This document shows, in pieces, positions 1 through 8,103 of a stretch of 64,000 bases of DNA (position 1 is the stretch's first letter; each line of letters opens with the position of its first letter). The position numbers and the translations under genes were made by a program. Origin of the DNA: Limnobaculum allomyrinae (GTDB lineage: Bacteria > Pseudomonadota > Gammaproteobacteria > Enterobacterales > Enterobacteriaceae); assembly GCF_016649425.1 (NCBI RefSeq), contig NZ_JADRCR010000006.1, positions 62,001 to 126,000 on the forward strand. The letters run 5' to 3'. The notes below the pieces were generated by a model. It had not been told where the DNA came from. It was given only the letters and a program-made list of their open reading frames with translations, and ran no database searches.

Positions 1-288
1 TGTTTGATGCAGCGGCAGACCAGTATCTGCCGTTTCCATTTGTGCAATTTCCGGCACGTTTTCAGCAATCAAATCGCCGAGGCGGCGCATCAGGCGAGCG
101 CGTTCTTTCATTGGCAGGTTAGCCCATTTAGGGAAAGCAATTTTGGCTGCTTCAACCGCCTGATGAATTTCTGCTTCTCCGCCGGAAGCGACATCGGCTA
201 ATACTTCTCCGGTGGCCGGGTTCAGGGTTTGAAAAGTCTCTTTACTTGAAACACTTTTGCCATTAATCCAGTGGTTAATCATTTGCAT
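1..288 (-). CDS. hpaE: 5-carboxymethyl-2-hydroxymuconate semialdehyde dehydrogenase, N-terminal part (runs off window)
   Basis: The reverse strand encodes an aldehyde dehydrogenase N-terminus beginning MQMINHWINGK, with NPATGEVLADVASGG and a PKWANLPMKERARLMRRLGD stretch as in HpaE of the homoprotocatechuate meta-cleavage pathway. HpaE oxidises the semialdehyde made by ring cleavage, using NAD+, in the cytoplasm. Only about 96 residues are inside the window; the catalytic Cys/Glu lie beyond position 1. The start at 288 matches the E. coli HpaE length; a second ATG at 282 forms an ATGA overlap with the stop of hpaG2. The gene is translationally coupled to hpaG2, and the rest of the hpa operon probably continues to the left. 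Confidence 0.88.
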   Translation of the reverse strand, partial: MQMINHWINGKSVSSKETFQTLNPATGEVLADVASGGEAEIHQAVEAAKIAFPKWANLPMKERARLMRRLGDLIAENVPEIAQMETADTGLPLHQT

Positions 289-1049
289 GACAGGGTTTCC
301 TCATATTCAGTTTCACTTACAATCCGGTTGCTCAGACGTCCTACGCCCTCTACTTCAACAATGACTTCATCACCGGGCACTACGTCAGAGAGGCCTTTTG
401 GCGTACCGGTTGCGATCATGTCCCCCGGCTGTAGCGTCATAAACTGGCTCAGGTATGAGATCAGAAAGGGGATATCGAAAATCAGGTCTTTGGTGGAGCC
501 TTTCTGGCGCAGCTCGCCATTGACGTGAGTGGTGAGCGTCAGGTTATGCGGGTCGGCAACGTCTTCTTTGTCCACAATCCATGGGCCAAGAGGCGTCAGG
601 GTATCGCGGCTTTTTACCCGCAGGTTGGGGCGGTAGTAATTCTCCAGATAATCGCGAATGGCATAGTCGTTACATACCGTGTAGCCACCCACATACGCCA
701 TGGCCTGCTCACGGCTGACGTTGCGGGCGGTTTTACCAATCACCACCACCAGCTCCGATTCATAGTGCATATAATCGACATTGTCAGGGCGGACGCTGAC
801 CTGCTGGTGGCCGATCAGGGTATTGGACGCTTTAATAAAGATCAGCGGCTCTTCCGGCGCTTTAAATTCCAACTCGGCAGCGTGGTCGGCATAGTTCAGA
901 CCTAATGCAAACAGAGTGCCATCCGCTGGCGGTAGCCATTTAAAGCTGCCTGCTGCAAGCTGAGTTCCATCTGCCAGTACCGCCTGCTCCCTATCGTCGA
1001 TCGTGACCTGATAAGGCTGGTTCTGATATTGAATACGGGCGTGTCTCAT
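279..1049 (-). CDS. hpaG2: 4-hydroxyphenylacetate degradation isomerase/decarboxylase, C-terminal-type subunit (HpaG2)
   Basis: This 256-residue fumarylacetoacetate-hydrolase-fold protein matches the C-terminal half of the fused E. coli HpaG. It has FALGLNYADHAAELEF, MHYESELVVVIGK, the CNDYAIRDYLENYYRPNLRVKS segment and GDMIATGTPKG. The family is a metal-dependent decarboxylase/isomerase acting on 5-oxopent-3-ene-1,2,5-tricarboxylate and then 2-hydroxyhepta-2,4-diene-1,7-dioate in homoprotocatechuate breakdown. The acidic metal ligands of the FAH fold appear to be kept. It overlaps hpaG1 by ATGA at 1046-1049 and hpaE at the other end, so the three are translated as a coupled unit. In E. coli the two halves are one polypeptide; here they are separate genes. 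Confidence 0.92.
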   Translation of the reverse strand: MRHARIQYQNQPYQVTIDDREQAVLADGTQLAAGSFKWLPPADGTLFALGLNYADHAAELEFKAPEEPLIFIKASNTLIGHQQVSVRPDNVDYMHYESELVVVIGKTARNVSREQAMAYVGGYTVCNDYAIRDYLENYYRPNLRVKSRDTLTPLGPWIVDKEDVADPHNLTLTTHVNGELRQKGSTKDLIFDIPFLISYLSQFMTLQPGDMIATGTPKGLSDVVPGDEVIVEVEGVGRLSNRIVSETEYEETLSCK

Positions 1050-1681
1050 ATAGCAGCTCCTTGTTGCATCACGATATTGGTTAATTCAGGCAGGCCTTCG
1101 GCACGAACCGTGATCCGGTCTCCCGGATGGATTCTGGCGCGCTGATGAGGGGTACCGATCAGAATCTTGTCCCCTGGTTGTAGCGTGGCGAAATCACTTA
1201 ACGCTGCCACTAATTCATAGGCTGAGCGTTGAAGGTCAGCAGTATTCCAGCGGTCAACTTCGTTGCCGTTGATTTCGGTGCAAATAGTTAACTGCTCCGG
1301 GTTAATACCTGCGACAGTTTCGCCAATTGGACAGAAACCATCACAGCATTTGGCTTTAATTGCCGGGCGGTAGAAGCTGGTTTCCGGCAGGCTAATGTCG
1401 TTAGCCAGCGCATAACCGGCGATATAAGCCAGGGCTTCGCCAACCGGGACTTTACGTGCAGTCTTGCCAATCACTACGGCTAAGGTGGCACCGCTCAGTA
1501 CTTCTGACTCACCCGATGGATAAGGGACAGGAGCCAGAGGCCCTGTTTGGGTGTTGTGAGGTTTAATAAACCATACCGGCGTTTTAGGTAGCGCTTGATA
1601 AGGCGGCTGCTGAAATGCACTACTCCAGACAGCAAGCTGACTTTTATGATTCAGGGCTACTGCAAACACATTGTTCTTCAT
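1046..1681 (-). CDS. hpaG1: 4-hydroxyphenylacetate degradation isomerase/decarboxylase, N-terminal-type subunit (HpaG1)
   Basis: About 211 residues match the N-terminal half of fused HpaG: FAVALNHKSQ near the start, VWFIKPHNT, the SGATLAVVIGKTARKV strand, ANDISLPETSFYRPAIKAKC and GDKILIGTPH. It shares the FAH fold with HpaG2, and the two probably act together in successive isomerase and decarboxylase steps. The open frame extends to 1702, but a GAGG sits 9 bases before the ATG at 1681 and directly abuts the ATG at 1690. I therefore choose 1681, which also gives the family's usual MKNN-like N-terminus. It is the first gene of the leftward hpa operon, divergent from hpaR. Confidence 0.88.
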   Translation of the reverse strand: MKNNVFAVALNHKSQLAVWSSAFQQPPYQALPKTPVWFIKPHNTQTGPLAPVPYPSGESEVLSGATLAVVIGKTARKVPVGEALAYIAGYALANDISLPETSFYRPAIKAKCCDGFCPIGETVAGINPEQLTICTEINGNEVDRWNTADLQRSAYELVAALSDFATLQPGDKILIGTPHQRARIHPGDRITVRAEGLPELTNIVMQQGAAI

Positions 1682-1738
1682 GAACGTCATCCTCGGTTGC
1701 AAATCATTTTCATCCGATTACCCCACACGGGTTAATTG

Positions 1739-1750
1739 TTAATATATTAA
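1739..1750. promoter_or_regulatory. Candidate HpaR operator (perfect palindrome)
   Basis: TTAATATATTAA is a perfect 12-bp palindrome about 58 bp upstream of hpaG1. Its place suits a MarR-family dimer. The assignment to HpaR is inference from position. Confidence 0.4.
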
Positions 1751-1802
1751 TGATATCTATTTATACGCATGTCTCGTGGCGATCAAGTAAACGTTTAAAC
1801 AT

Positions 1803-1818
1803 TGTGATCAAAGTAACA
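1803..1818. promoter_or_regulatory. Candidate CRP site
   Basis: TGTGATCAAAGTAACA has a perfect left CRP half-site (TGTGA) and a right half-site TAACA differing from TCACA at one position. It lies in the hpa control region, where catabolite control is known in E. coli. Confidence 0.45.
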
Positions 1819-2087
1819 ATGTATTTACAAATAATTATTATTTATTTTATTTATCAATAAGATAATTTGTTAATGATTGTTTGTGCGATTCAGCTCTTAT
1901 TTTTATCATTAACATTTAATTGAATTTTTACTGCAGAGATTGAGTTAAATGGTTAATATGGCAGGAAAAGCATCTTACAGGATGATGGTGAGACGAAGTC
2001 GGGCATGTCAGACCGAAAAGAATATTTGGTTTTACGTGCCATACTGATGTGGAGCTATCTGACGTTTAATTGAGAGTGAAATACCTT

Positions 2088-2540
2088 ATGCATGAGTCCC
2101 TGACCATTGCCCTGTTGCAAGCGCGAGAAGCTGCAATGGGCTTTTTTCGTCCGATCCTTAATGAATATAATTTGACGGAGCAGCAGTGGCGTATCATTCG
2201 GGTACTGGCAGAAATGCACTCCTGTGATTTTCACCTTCTGGCAAAACAAACCTGCATTTTACGGCCAAGCCTGACAGGGATTCTGTCGCGTATGGAACGC
2301 GACGGCTTAATCATCCGCCTTAAACCCCTTAACGATCAGCGCAAACTCTATGTTTCACTCACGGATAAAGGCCATCAGATCTACCAACAGGCAAAAGAAC
2401 ACATCGAAAAAGGCTACCGCCAAATTGAAAGCAGCTTCTCCGAAGAAAAACTGGGAGAACTCATGGTACTTCTGGAACGGTTTATCGCAGTTGTGGATAA
2501 CGGGAATAGCGAACAGATTGCTGAAAAATCAGTGAATTAA
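2088..2540 (+). CDS. hpaR: Homoprotocatechuate operon repressor HpaR (MarR family)
   Basis: This 150-residue MarR-family protein is close to E. coli HpaR: MHESLTIALLQAREAAMGFF at the N-terminus, LTEQQWRIIRVLAE, the ILRPSLTGILSRMERDGLI recognition helix and the LNDQRKLYVSLT wing. It represses the hpa catabolic genes until 4-hydroxyphenylacetate or homoprotocatechuate appears. I use the ATG at 2088 rather than the in-frame upstream codon at 2070 because it matches the E. coli start. The gene is divergent from hpaG1-hpaG2-hpaE. Confidence 0.92.
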   Translation: MHESLTIALLQAREAAMGFFRPILNEYNLTEQQWRIIRVLAEMHSCDFHLLAKQTCILRPSLTGILSRMERDGLIIRLKPLNDQRKLYVSLTDKGHQIYQQAKEHIEKGYRQIESSFSEEKLGELMVLLERFIAVVDNGNSEQIAEKSVN

Positions 2541-2602
2541 AAAGACAGCGTTTGAGTAACTATTAGGTTGAGGGTAAATATTTATGCCTGAAAATTGCCA
2601 AT

Positions 2603-2676
2603 CGTCGGGAGAGCTTGCCGTTGGGGTCGACTTGGCGTAAGCCAACGAAGCGCCCCTAGGCAAGGTAGGCCCGACG
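2603..2676. other. Long multi-stem hairpin in convergent spacer
   Basis: Nested inverted repeats fold this stretch into one long stem: CGTCGGG (2603-2609) with CCCGACG (2670-2676), CTTGCC (2614-2619) with GGCAAG (2659-2664), GGGG (2623-2626) with CCCC (2653-2656), and TTGGC (2632-2636) with GCCAA (2641-2645) closing a GTAA loop. A smaller hairpin GCACT...AGTGC follows at 2676-2694. There is no U-tract, so it is not a plain terminator. It lies between convergent hpaR and the MFS gene and could be a structured RNA or a repeat-element remnant. Confidence 0.6.
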
Positions 2677-2704
2677 CACTCCAAGGCCAAGTGCAGATGC
2701 CCTA

Positions 2705-2758
2705 CCGGCCGAGCACAAAGGCAATATGAGCAATATCGTTTTTACGGCCGGAATATCC
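2705..2758. repeat. Short dispersed palindromic repeat, copy 1
   Basis: CCGGCCG at 2705-2711 and CGGCCGG at 2745-2751 are perfect 7-bp inverted repeats around a 33-nt loop, followed by AATATCC. The same layout and flanks (CCGGCCGRGCAC ... TTACGGCCGGAATATCC) recur at 15116-15168. This looks like a REP-like intergenic element; I do not recognise a named family. Confidence 0.65.
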
Positions 2759-2779
2759 TCAGAACTCCATAATATCAAT

Positions 2780-4056
2780 CTACGATGAAGTTTCCTGGCT
2801 ACGCAGTGAGATCACCACACTCTTCTCCTTAATTGGCAAATTCACCACCGCAGCCAGCAGCGCTAACGCAATATCGGCATACCATACCCACAGCAGATTG
2901 CCTTCATACTGCATTGCCAGTCCGCCCAACCAGGCTCCAAAGAAAGCCCCAATCTGGTGAGTGAATAGCGTAAAACCAAACAGTGTTGCCAGATAGCGGG
3001 TACCAAACAGTTTGCCGACAATACCTGCGGTAGGCGGAACCGTCGCCAGCCAGGTAAGGCCGGTAGCCGCAGCGAAAATATAGAATGTCAGTTCTGTTTT
3101 AGGTGAAATCAGATAGATAGCAATCATCAGCGCACGTGAGGCGTACAGCACCGCCAGAATATATTTCATCGGGAAGCGCTTACCCAGAATTCCGGCAAAG
3201 ATGCTGCCTGCAATATTACACAGGCCAATAAGAGACAAACTTACCGCGGAGACCGAAGCATCGTGTCCACACAGGCTGACTTCCCCCGGTAAGTGGGTGG
3301 TGAGAAAAGCCACGTGAAAACCGCAGGTGAAAAAGCCAGCGTGCAATAACAGATAGCTGGGGTTGCGAAATGCCGCTTTGATCTGCTGTTTTAGTCCAAT
3401 TTCAACCTGAGGATTTTGTACCGGTACGGCAGAGTGATGAGGTTTGGCTATTTTTCCATTTCGGCAAAGCAGCCATGAAGGAATTATCGTCACCAGTGCC
3501 GAACAGGCCAGAAACAACAATCCGGATGACATACCGCGCAGGCTGACCAGTGCCTGAACCAGCGGAGCAAAAATAAATTGCCCCATAGAACCACCGGCAT
3601 TGATAAGGCCGCTGGCGACAGAGCCTTTATCCGTTGGTAAACGGCTGGCCACAATACCAATCAGCACCGAGAAACTTCCGGCTGCGGCACCGGCAGGGCT
3701 GAAAAGCCCCTGAGCCAAGGTCAGTGGAACAAAAGAGGAGGCCCACAAAGTCCCATGGCGATCAGCACCGCACCAACGACCAGGACGGGAAAAGCCCCTT
3801 TCTTATCAGCCCAGGCGCCAAACAGTGGCTGAAAAGCTCCCCACATCAGTTGGCCTATGGCCAGCGCCATGCTGACTTCAGCAATGCTCATGGCGGTTGT
3901 TTCAATAATTGGATGGACAAACAACCCAACCGTCTGGCGAATACCCATGGTAACCATCAGGATAATACTGGCCAGAATAATAGGTAACCACAGGTTAGGC
4001 GAATGGGAAGGGGGCTCGCCCACTGTAGAAGATCCGGTATTATCGCGCTTGCTCAA
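2780..4056 (-). pseudogene. MFS transporter, single-base frameshift
   Basis: Two overlapping reverse-strand frames encode the halves of one 12-helix major facilitator. The N-terminal part (4056 to about 3740) has the GAWADKKG loop typical of MFS, and the remainder runs to 2780 with SVASGLINAGGSMGQFIFAP and LFTHQIGAFFGAWLGG. The reading frame is lost near 3740 in CTTTGTGGG; one extra T would restore MGLLWASSFVPLTLAQGL. The break is either real or a homopolymer read error. The start is TTG at 4056 with AAGGA 9 bases upstream. It lies downstream of a MarR gene on the same strand, so it is probably a regulated export pump; the substrate is unknown. Confidence 0.8.
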
Positions 4057-4091
4057 GGGATATTCCTTTTATCGTCAGATGATAAGTAACG

Positions 4092-4511
4092 CTATAGCGT
4101 ATTGGCGGTGTTAAAAAAGCCCATCAGACTTTGATACTCTTCGCCAAGCTGTTGTTTAAATTTGTTTTGAGCCTGCTGCCACAAAGGAATAGCTTCCTGT
4201 AGTGTGTGCTCACCTTTTGGAGTAAGGCTAAGACGACGTTTACGGCTTTCCGTAGGGGAAGCATCAGCAATCAGCCCTGCCATAAGCAACGGCTTTAACG
4301 TGCGAACCAGCGTACTTTTCTCCAGTCCGACTTTTTCAGCCAGCTCCCCGGTACCACATTCGCCAAGACGAGCAACATTAATCAGCAGTGAGTACTGATT
4401 AACACTAATGCCGCTGGGTAATAGCGTCTTGTCATAATAGTCGGTGATCCTTTGTGCCGCCCGGCGCATACGGATACATAAACAAGGATCCTGAGGAAGT
4501 GCGGTTTGCAT
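4092..4511 (-). CDS. MarR-family transcriptional regulator
   Basis: This 139-residue winged-helix protein has the MarR layout: N-terminal dimerisation helix (CLCIRMRRAAQRITDYYDK), SVNQYSLLINVARLG, the recognition helix LEKSTLVRTLKPLLMAGLI, and the wing SRKRRLSLTPKG. Two closely spaced cysteines (PCLCIR) near residue 10 could sense oxidants or thiol-reactive compounds, as in some MarR proteins; that is inference. It precedes the frameshifted MFS gene by 35 bp on the same strand, so the two form a regulator-pump pair. A 32-bp perfect palindrome lies 16 bp upstream of its start and is very probably its own operator. Confidence 0.85.
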   Translation of the reverse strand: MQTALPQDPCLCIRMRRAAQRITDYYDKTLLPSGISVNQYSLLINVARLGECGTGELAEKVGLEKSTLVRTLKPLLMAGLIADASPTESRKRRLSLTPKGEHTLQEAIPLWQQAQNKFKQQLGEEYQSLMGFFNTANTL

Positions 4512-4526
4512 AATATCAACCCCGTG

Positions 4527-4558
4527 ATTGATTATGGTGTATATACACCATAATCAAT
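4527..4558. promoter_or_regulatory. 32-bp perfect palindrome, probable MarR operator
   Basis: The half-site ATTGATTATGGTGTAT is followed directly by its exact reverse complement, giving a gapless 32-bp palindrome 16 bp upstream of the marR start. It would cover the promoter of the marR-MFS pair. Such length and perfection are unusual for a MarR site. Confidence 0.75.
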
Positions 4559-4627
4559 GTGAAACGGAGGGTCAATGAATTTTTGTGAGAAATAGTGTTG
4601 ATTTATTGGTGTTATTCATAATCTGAG

Positions 4628-4650
4628 GCACGGCGCGAAATGCGCCGTGC
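4628..4650. terminator. GC-rich hairpin downstream of the LTA-synthase-like gene
   Basis: GCACGGCGC, loop GAAAT, GCGCCGTGC forms a perfect 9-bp stem just past the stop at 4678 on the reverse strand. There is no clear U-tract on either strand, so termination is only likely. Confidence 0.45.
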
Positions 4651-4677
4651 TGTAGTCGAACGATTAAATCTTTGCGG

Positions 4678-6693
4678 CTACTGCTGTTTATGAACCTGTC
4701 GATTCAACTGCCATAACAGCAAATCGGTAAACCCACTCCAGCGATTAAACTGCTTCTGTTGTTCCGGCGTCATGGCTTGGGGTTCCCCAAGCAGCAGGCC
4801 TTGATCTGAAGCCCAGGGGCGGTATTCGCCTTTGTCCGTCAGAAGATAGGCACCCTGTGGGGTAATAATCGCTTCCGGGTTATAGCCCTGACACCAGATA
4901 TCGTCCAGATGCTCGGCCAGCAGGTTACAGCCGGTTTTATAGTAAGGGGTATCGGACAGGCTCAGTTGATACAGGGTTGGCCAGATATCCTTGTGGCTAC
5001 CAACGCGGGCAGCATCAAAATGGCTCTGTTGACGATAGGCTTGTGGAACATACAGGTAGAAAGGCACCCCGTGTCCCAGCACCCGCTCACGGGCATCCGG
5101 ATAACCAATTCCACGAATATTGTGGTCGCCGGTGGCAGCAATAATGGTACGGGAGCCCAACGGCTGAGATTTAACCCAACTGATAAACTGCCCCAACTGA
5201 TCGTTAGTGTAACGCAGGGTCTGCATCACTTCGTCAAGGGTTGCACCCGTTGCCAGATTGCTCAGGCGCTGCTTTTCTTCATCGCTGAGTACAATTTGGG
5301 TTTTCTGGTAACCATCCGGCGTTTTATAAGGTGGATGATGGGTAGTGGACATGGACATAATCAGTACGTGCTCACCATTTTTGTCCGCTTCCGCCAGCCG
5401 CTCTTCAATATAACGGAACATGAACTCATCCGGCACGCCCCAGGTTCCTAACTGTGCTTCGGGATAGCGTTTTTTCAGGCCGTTTTGCTCCATGAATTCG
5501 CTAACCCCCAGATGGGAAAGGAACTGGTTAAGGTTACGCCATGAGCCGTTGCCGGAAGTCACGAAAATTACTTTATAGTCGTTAGCCAACCAGGGCTTAA
5601 ACATATTACTGGCAAAGTCGAGGGATTGAGCGCTGGACTGGGTAATACCGCTCATCGGACTGCGTACGAAGAAGCGGCTTAAGCTATCAATGGTGCCATC
5701 ACCTTCTGAGATAAAGCGCTCAAAACGCCAGTCGCTGACCCAGTGCTGCTTTAATGCGCCAAACAGATCGCGATCCGGACGATCGTAACTTTCAAGGTAA
5801 TAGCCCATGCTCTCCATTACGGCGAAAACCACGTTAGGCGGCGTTTGCTTCGCCAGCGGATTAACGTCAGTTTTTGCCATAAACGGCGCCAGTCCGGCCG
5901 GGGTTGGTTTATCCAGAAAACGGCTCAGCAGTTCCTGACCCTGTTGGTCAGTGGCCTCGGCGAAATGGTTATTTTCGCTGTGGGCCTTAAACGCCCAGTT
6001 AAGCGCCATCAGCCCGTTAGGCGTCAGCATATTTAACATTTTGAGTTCAGAAACCTGTGCATCCGACTGGCGCAGTGGGAAAGTGCCAATGGAACCGCGC
6101 ATGCCGACAAAACCAATAGCCAGAATCAGCAGGGTAGATAATGCGCCCATTGGCAGACTGAGGCGACGTTCCGGCTTAGCACTTAAACGGCGCTGCCAGC
6201 GGCGATAAAGCCAGAAAACCAGTAAAGCGAACAGCCCTAAACCCAACAGACCGCGGATAACCGGATAGTCTTGCCACATGGTAGTCAATACCGCTACGGT
6301 GTCGTCTTCAATCAGCCCGAAAACAAAGATATCAATCGCCCGATCGTAGGTGGCGTAATAAAAGATATTACCAACGGTGATCGTCAGTACCAGTGTGCTT
6401 AATAACGTTGCCAGCCACGGCCAAAAACGCTGCCAGAAATGAAAACCGCACTGAGTTACGGCCAGCAACGCAGCAATCAGCAGGCAGGGTACAAACAACA
6501 GGCTGGCAATTCGAATATCAAACAGGCCGCCAGTCCAAAACATCCGTGTTACATCAGAATCGAAACCCGCCAGAATTTCGTTCGAGCCATAAGCTGATAG
6601 CAGATAGGTTCTGCCAGCGGTTTGAGTTAATACCGCCAATAGCCAGGGCAATAAAAGCGCGACAAAAGCTTGTCGAAATCTGAAAAACCACAT
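4678..6693 (-). CDS. LTA synthase-family (sulfatase-fold) phosphoglycerol/phosphoethanolamine-type transferase
   Basis: A 671-residue membrane enzyme. About five hydrophobic helices occupy the first ~210 residues, followed by a periplasmic alkaline-phosphatase/sulfatase fold. Visible landmarks are VVFAVMESMG (metal-binding strand), EGDGTIDSLSRF (the Thr fits the nucleophile seen in LtaS-type enzymes), MSMSTTHHPPY and ATGDHNIRG (second metal site). Family members move phosphoglycerol or phosphoethanolamine from lipids to envelope glycans; the exact substrate is not readable. The start at 6693 (MWFFRFRQAF) has AGAAGG 5-6 bases upstream and replaces the longer frame to 6732. It is divergent from prfB and stands alone. 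Confidence 0.8.
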   Translation of the reverse strand: MWFFRFRQAFVALLLPWLLAVLTQTAGRTYLLSAYGSNEILAGFDSDVTRMFWTGGLFDIRIASLLFVPCLLIAALLAVTQCGFHFWQRFWPWLATLLSTLVLTITVGNIFYYATYDRAIDIFVFGLIEDDTVAVLTTMWQDYPVIRGLLGLGLFALLVFWLYRRWQRRLSAKPERRLSLPMGALSTLLILAIGFVGMRGSIGTFPLRQSDAQVSELKMLNMLTPNGLMALNWAFKAHSENNHFAEATDQQGQELLSRFLDKPTPAGLAPFMAKTDVNPLAKQTPPNVVFAVMESMGYYLESYDRPDRDLFGALKQHWVSDWRFERFISEGDGTIDSLSRFFVRSPMSGITQSSAQSLDFASNMFKPWLANDYKVIFVTSGNGSWRNLNQFLSHLGVSEFMEQNGLKKRYPEAQLGTWGVPDEFMFRYIEERLAEADKNGEHVLIMSMSTTHHPPYKTPDGYQKTQIVLSDEEKQRLSNLATGATLDEVMQTLRYTNDQLGQFISWVKSQPLGSRTIIAATGDHNIRGIGYPDARERVLGHGVPFYLYVPQAYRQQSHFDAARVGSHKDIWPTLYQLSLSDTPYYKTGCNLLAEHLDDIWCQGYNPEAIITPQGAYLLTDKGEYRPWASDQGLLLGEPQAMTPEQQKQFNRWSGFTDLLLWQLNRQVHKQQ

Positions 6694-6987
6694 AATGCCT
6701 TCTTTCTGGTAAGCAAATTGGAATAGACACATTCGTTAGCCGGGTAGTGTACGAGATTTATCAGACGAATTTGAATAGAGAATGATAATAATTGGTTACT
6801 GAAGATGAAATTGTTCGGTAACTTTTCCTGCGTATTATCCGTTCTTGTTACATTCAGGTCATGATTCAACAGCAAGATGCATAAAAAGCCCCTGTTTCGG
6901 CTATATTCCGCAGCGCAGATCCGATAGAATTACTCGTTTATGATAAAAATCCTGTCAACGTATACGACGTAATGGTAAGTACAAATC

Positions 6988-8086
6988 ATGTTTGAAATTA
7001 ATCCGGTAAAAAACCAGATTCAGGATCTGTCCGAACGGACAGCGGTTCTTCGGGGGTATCTTTGACTATGATGCCAAGAAGGAACGTCTGGAAGAGGTCA
7101 ATGCAGAACTAGAACAACCCGATGTCTGGAATGAGCCAGAGCGCGCGCAGGCATTAGGTAAAGAACGTTCTTCCCTTGAAGCTATCGTAGAAACAATCGA
7201 TCAAATTGAGCAGGGTGTTGAAGATGTCACCGGGCTGCTGGAACTGGCAGTGGAAGAGGATGACGAAGACACCTTTAATGAGACGGTTGAAGAAGTAAAC
7301 CTGCTGGAAGATAAATTAGCCCAGTTAGAGTTTCGCCGTATGTTTTCTGGCGAATATGACAGTGCTGATTGTTATATTGATATTCAGGCTGGTTCTGGCG
7401 GTACAGAAGCCCAGGACTGGGCCTGCATGCTGGTACGGATGTACCTGCGCTGGGCTGAAGCCAAAGGTTTCAAAACCGAAATGATTGAAGAATCTGATGG
7501 TGATGTGGCCGGTACCAAATCAGCCACCATTAAAGTTATTGGTGACTATGCCTATGGCTGGCTGCGTACTGAAACTGGCGTTCATCGTTTAGTGCGTAAG
7601 AGTCCGTTTGACTCCGGCGGCCGTCGTCATACCTCATTCAGCTCTGCTTTCGTTTATCCGGAAGTGGACGATGATATTGATATTGATATTAACCCGGCAG
7701 ATTTACGCATTGACGTATACCGTGCATCCGGTGCCGGTGGTCAGCACGTTAACAAAACCGAATCTGCGGTTCGTATAACACATATGCCTACCAACATTGT
7801 GGTGCAGTGCCAGAATGACCGCTCCCAGCATAAGAATAAAGATCAGGCCATGCGACAGCTGAAAGCAAAGTTGTATGAGTATGAATTGCAAAAGAAAAAT
7901 GCGGATAAGCAGGTGATGGAAGAGAACAAATCGGATATCGGATGGGGTAGCCAGATTCGTTCTTATGTACTGGATGATTCACGCATCAAAGATTTACGTA
8001 CCGGTGTTGAAACCCGTAATACTCAGGCCGTATTAGATGGCGACCTGGACAGATTTATTGAAGCAAGCTTAAAAGCTGGGCTATAA
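6988..8086 (+). CDS. prfB: Peptide chain release factor 2, with programmed +1 frameshift
   Basis: The gene encodes RF2 (365 residues), which recognises UGA and UAA and triggers peptidyl-tRNA hydrolysis. Codon 26 is an in-frame TGA at 7063-7065; a +1 shift at CTT TGA C continues as GAC TAT GAT GCC AAG. The GGQ catalytic motif is at about residue 250 (GAGGQHVNK), and the codon-recognition SPFD motif is KSPFDSG at about residue 208. The distal frame alone looks like a 278-residue ORF starting at 7250, but the N-terminal domain clearly begins at the ATG at 6988. It is followed 17 bp later by lysS, the usual prfB-lysS operon. Confidence 0.97.
7051..7066 (+). promoter_or_regulatory. RF2 recoding site (autoregulatory +1 frameshift signal)
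   Basis: CGGGGGTATCTTTGAC comprises a Shine-Dalgarno-like G-run, the CUU slippery codon, the UGA stop and the following C that weakens termination. E. coli has AGGGGG where this has CGGGGG. When RF2 is scarce, ribosomes pause at UGA and slip +1, restoring RF2. Confidence 0.96.
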
Positions 8087-8103
8087 AAAAGGATAGAACA
8101 GAA

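Larger units (their letters stand above)
1682..2087. promoter_or_regulatory. Divergent hpaG1/hpaR control region
   Basis: This 406-bp AT-rich spacer separates the leftward hpa catabolic genes from rightward hpaR. I see no coding sequence. It holds a 12-bp palindrome at 1739-1750 and a CRP-like site at 1803-1818 (separate entries). In E. coli W the equivalent region is controlled by HpaR, CRP and IHF; here that is by analogy. Confidence 0.6.

Noticed and set aside
7250..8086. prfB as a 278-residue ORF starting at 7250
   Set aside because: The true gene starts at 6988; the apparent truncation is the programmed +1 frameshift at codon 26.
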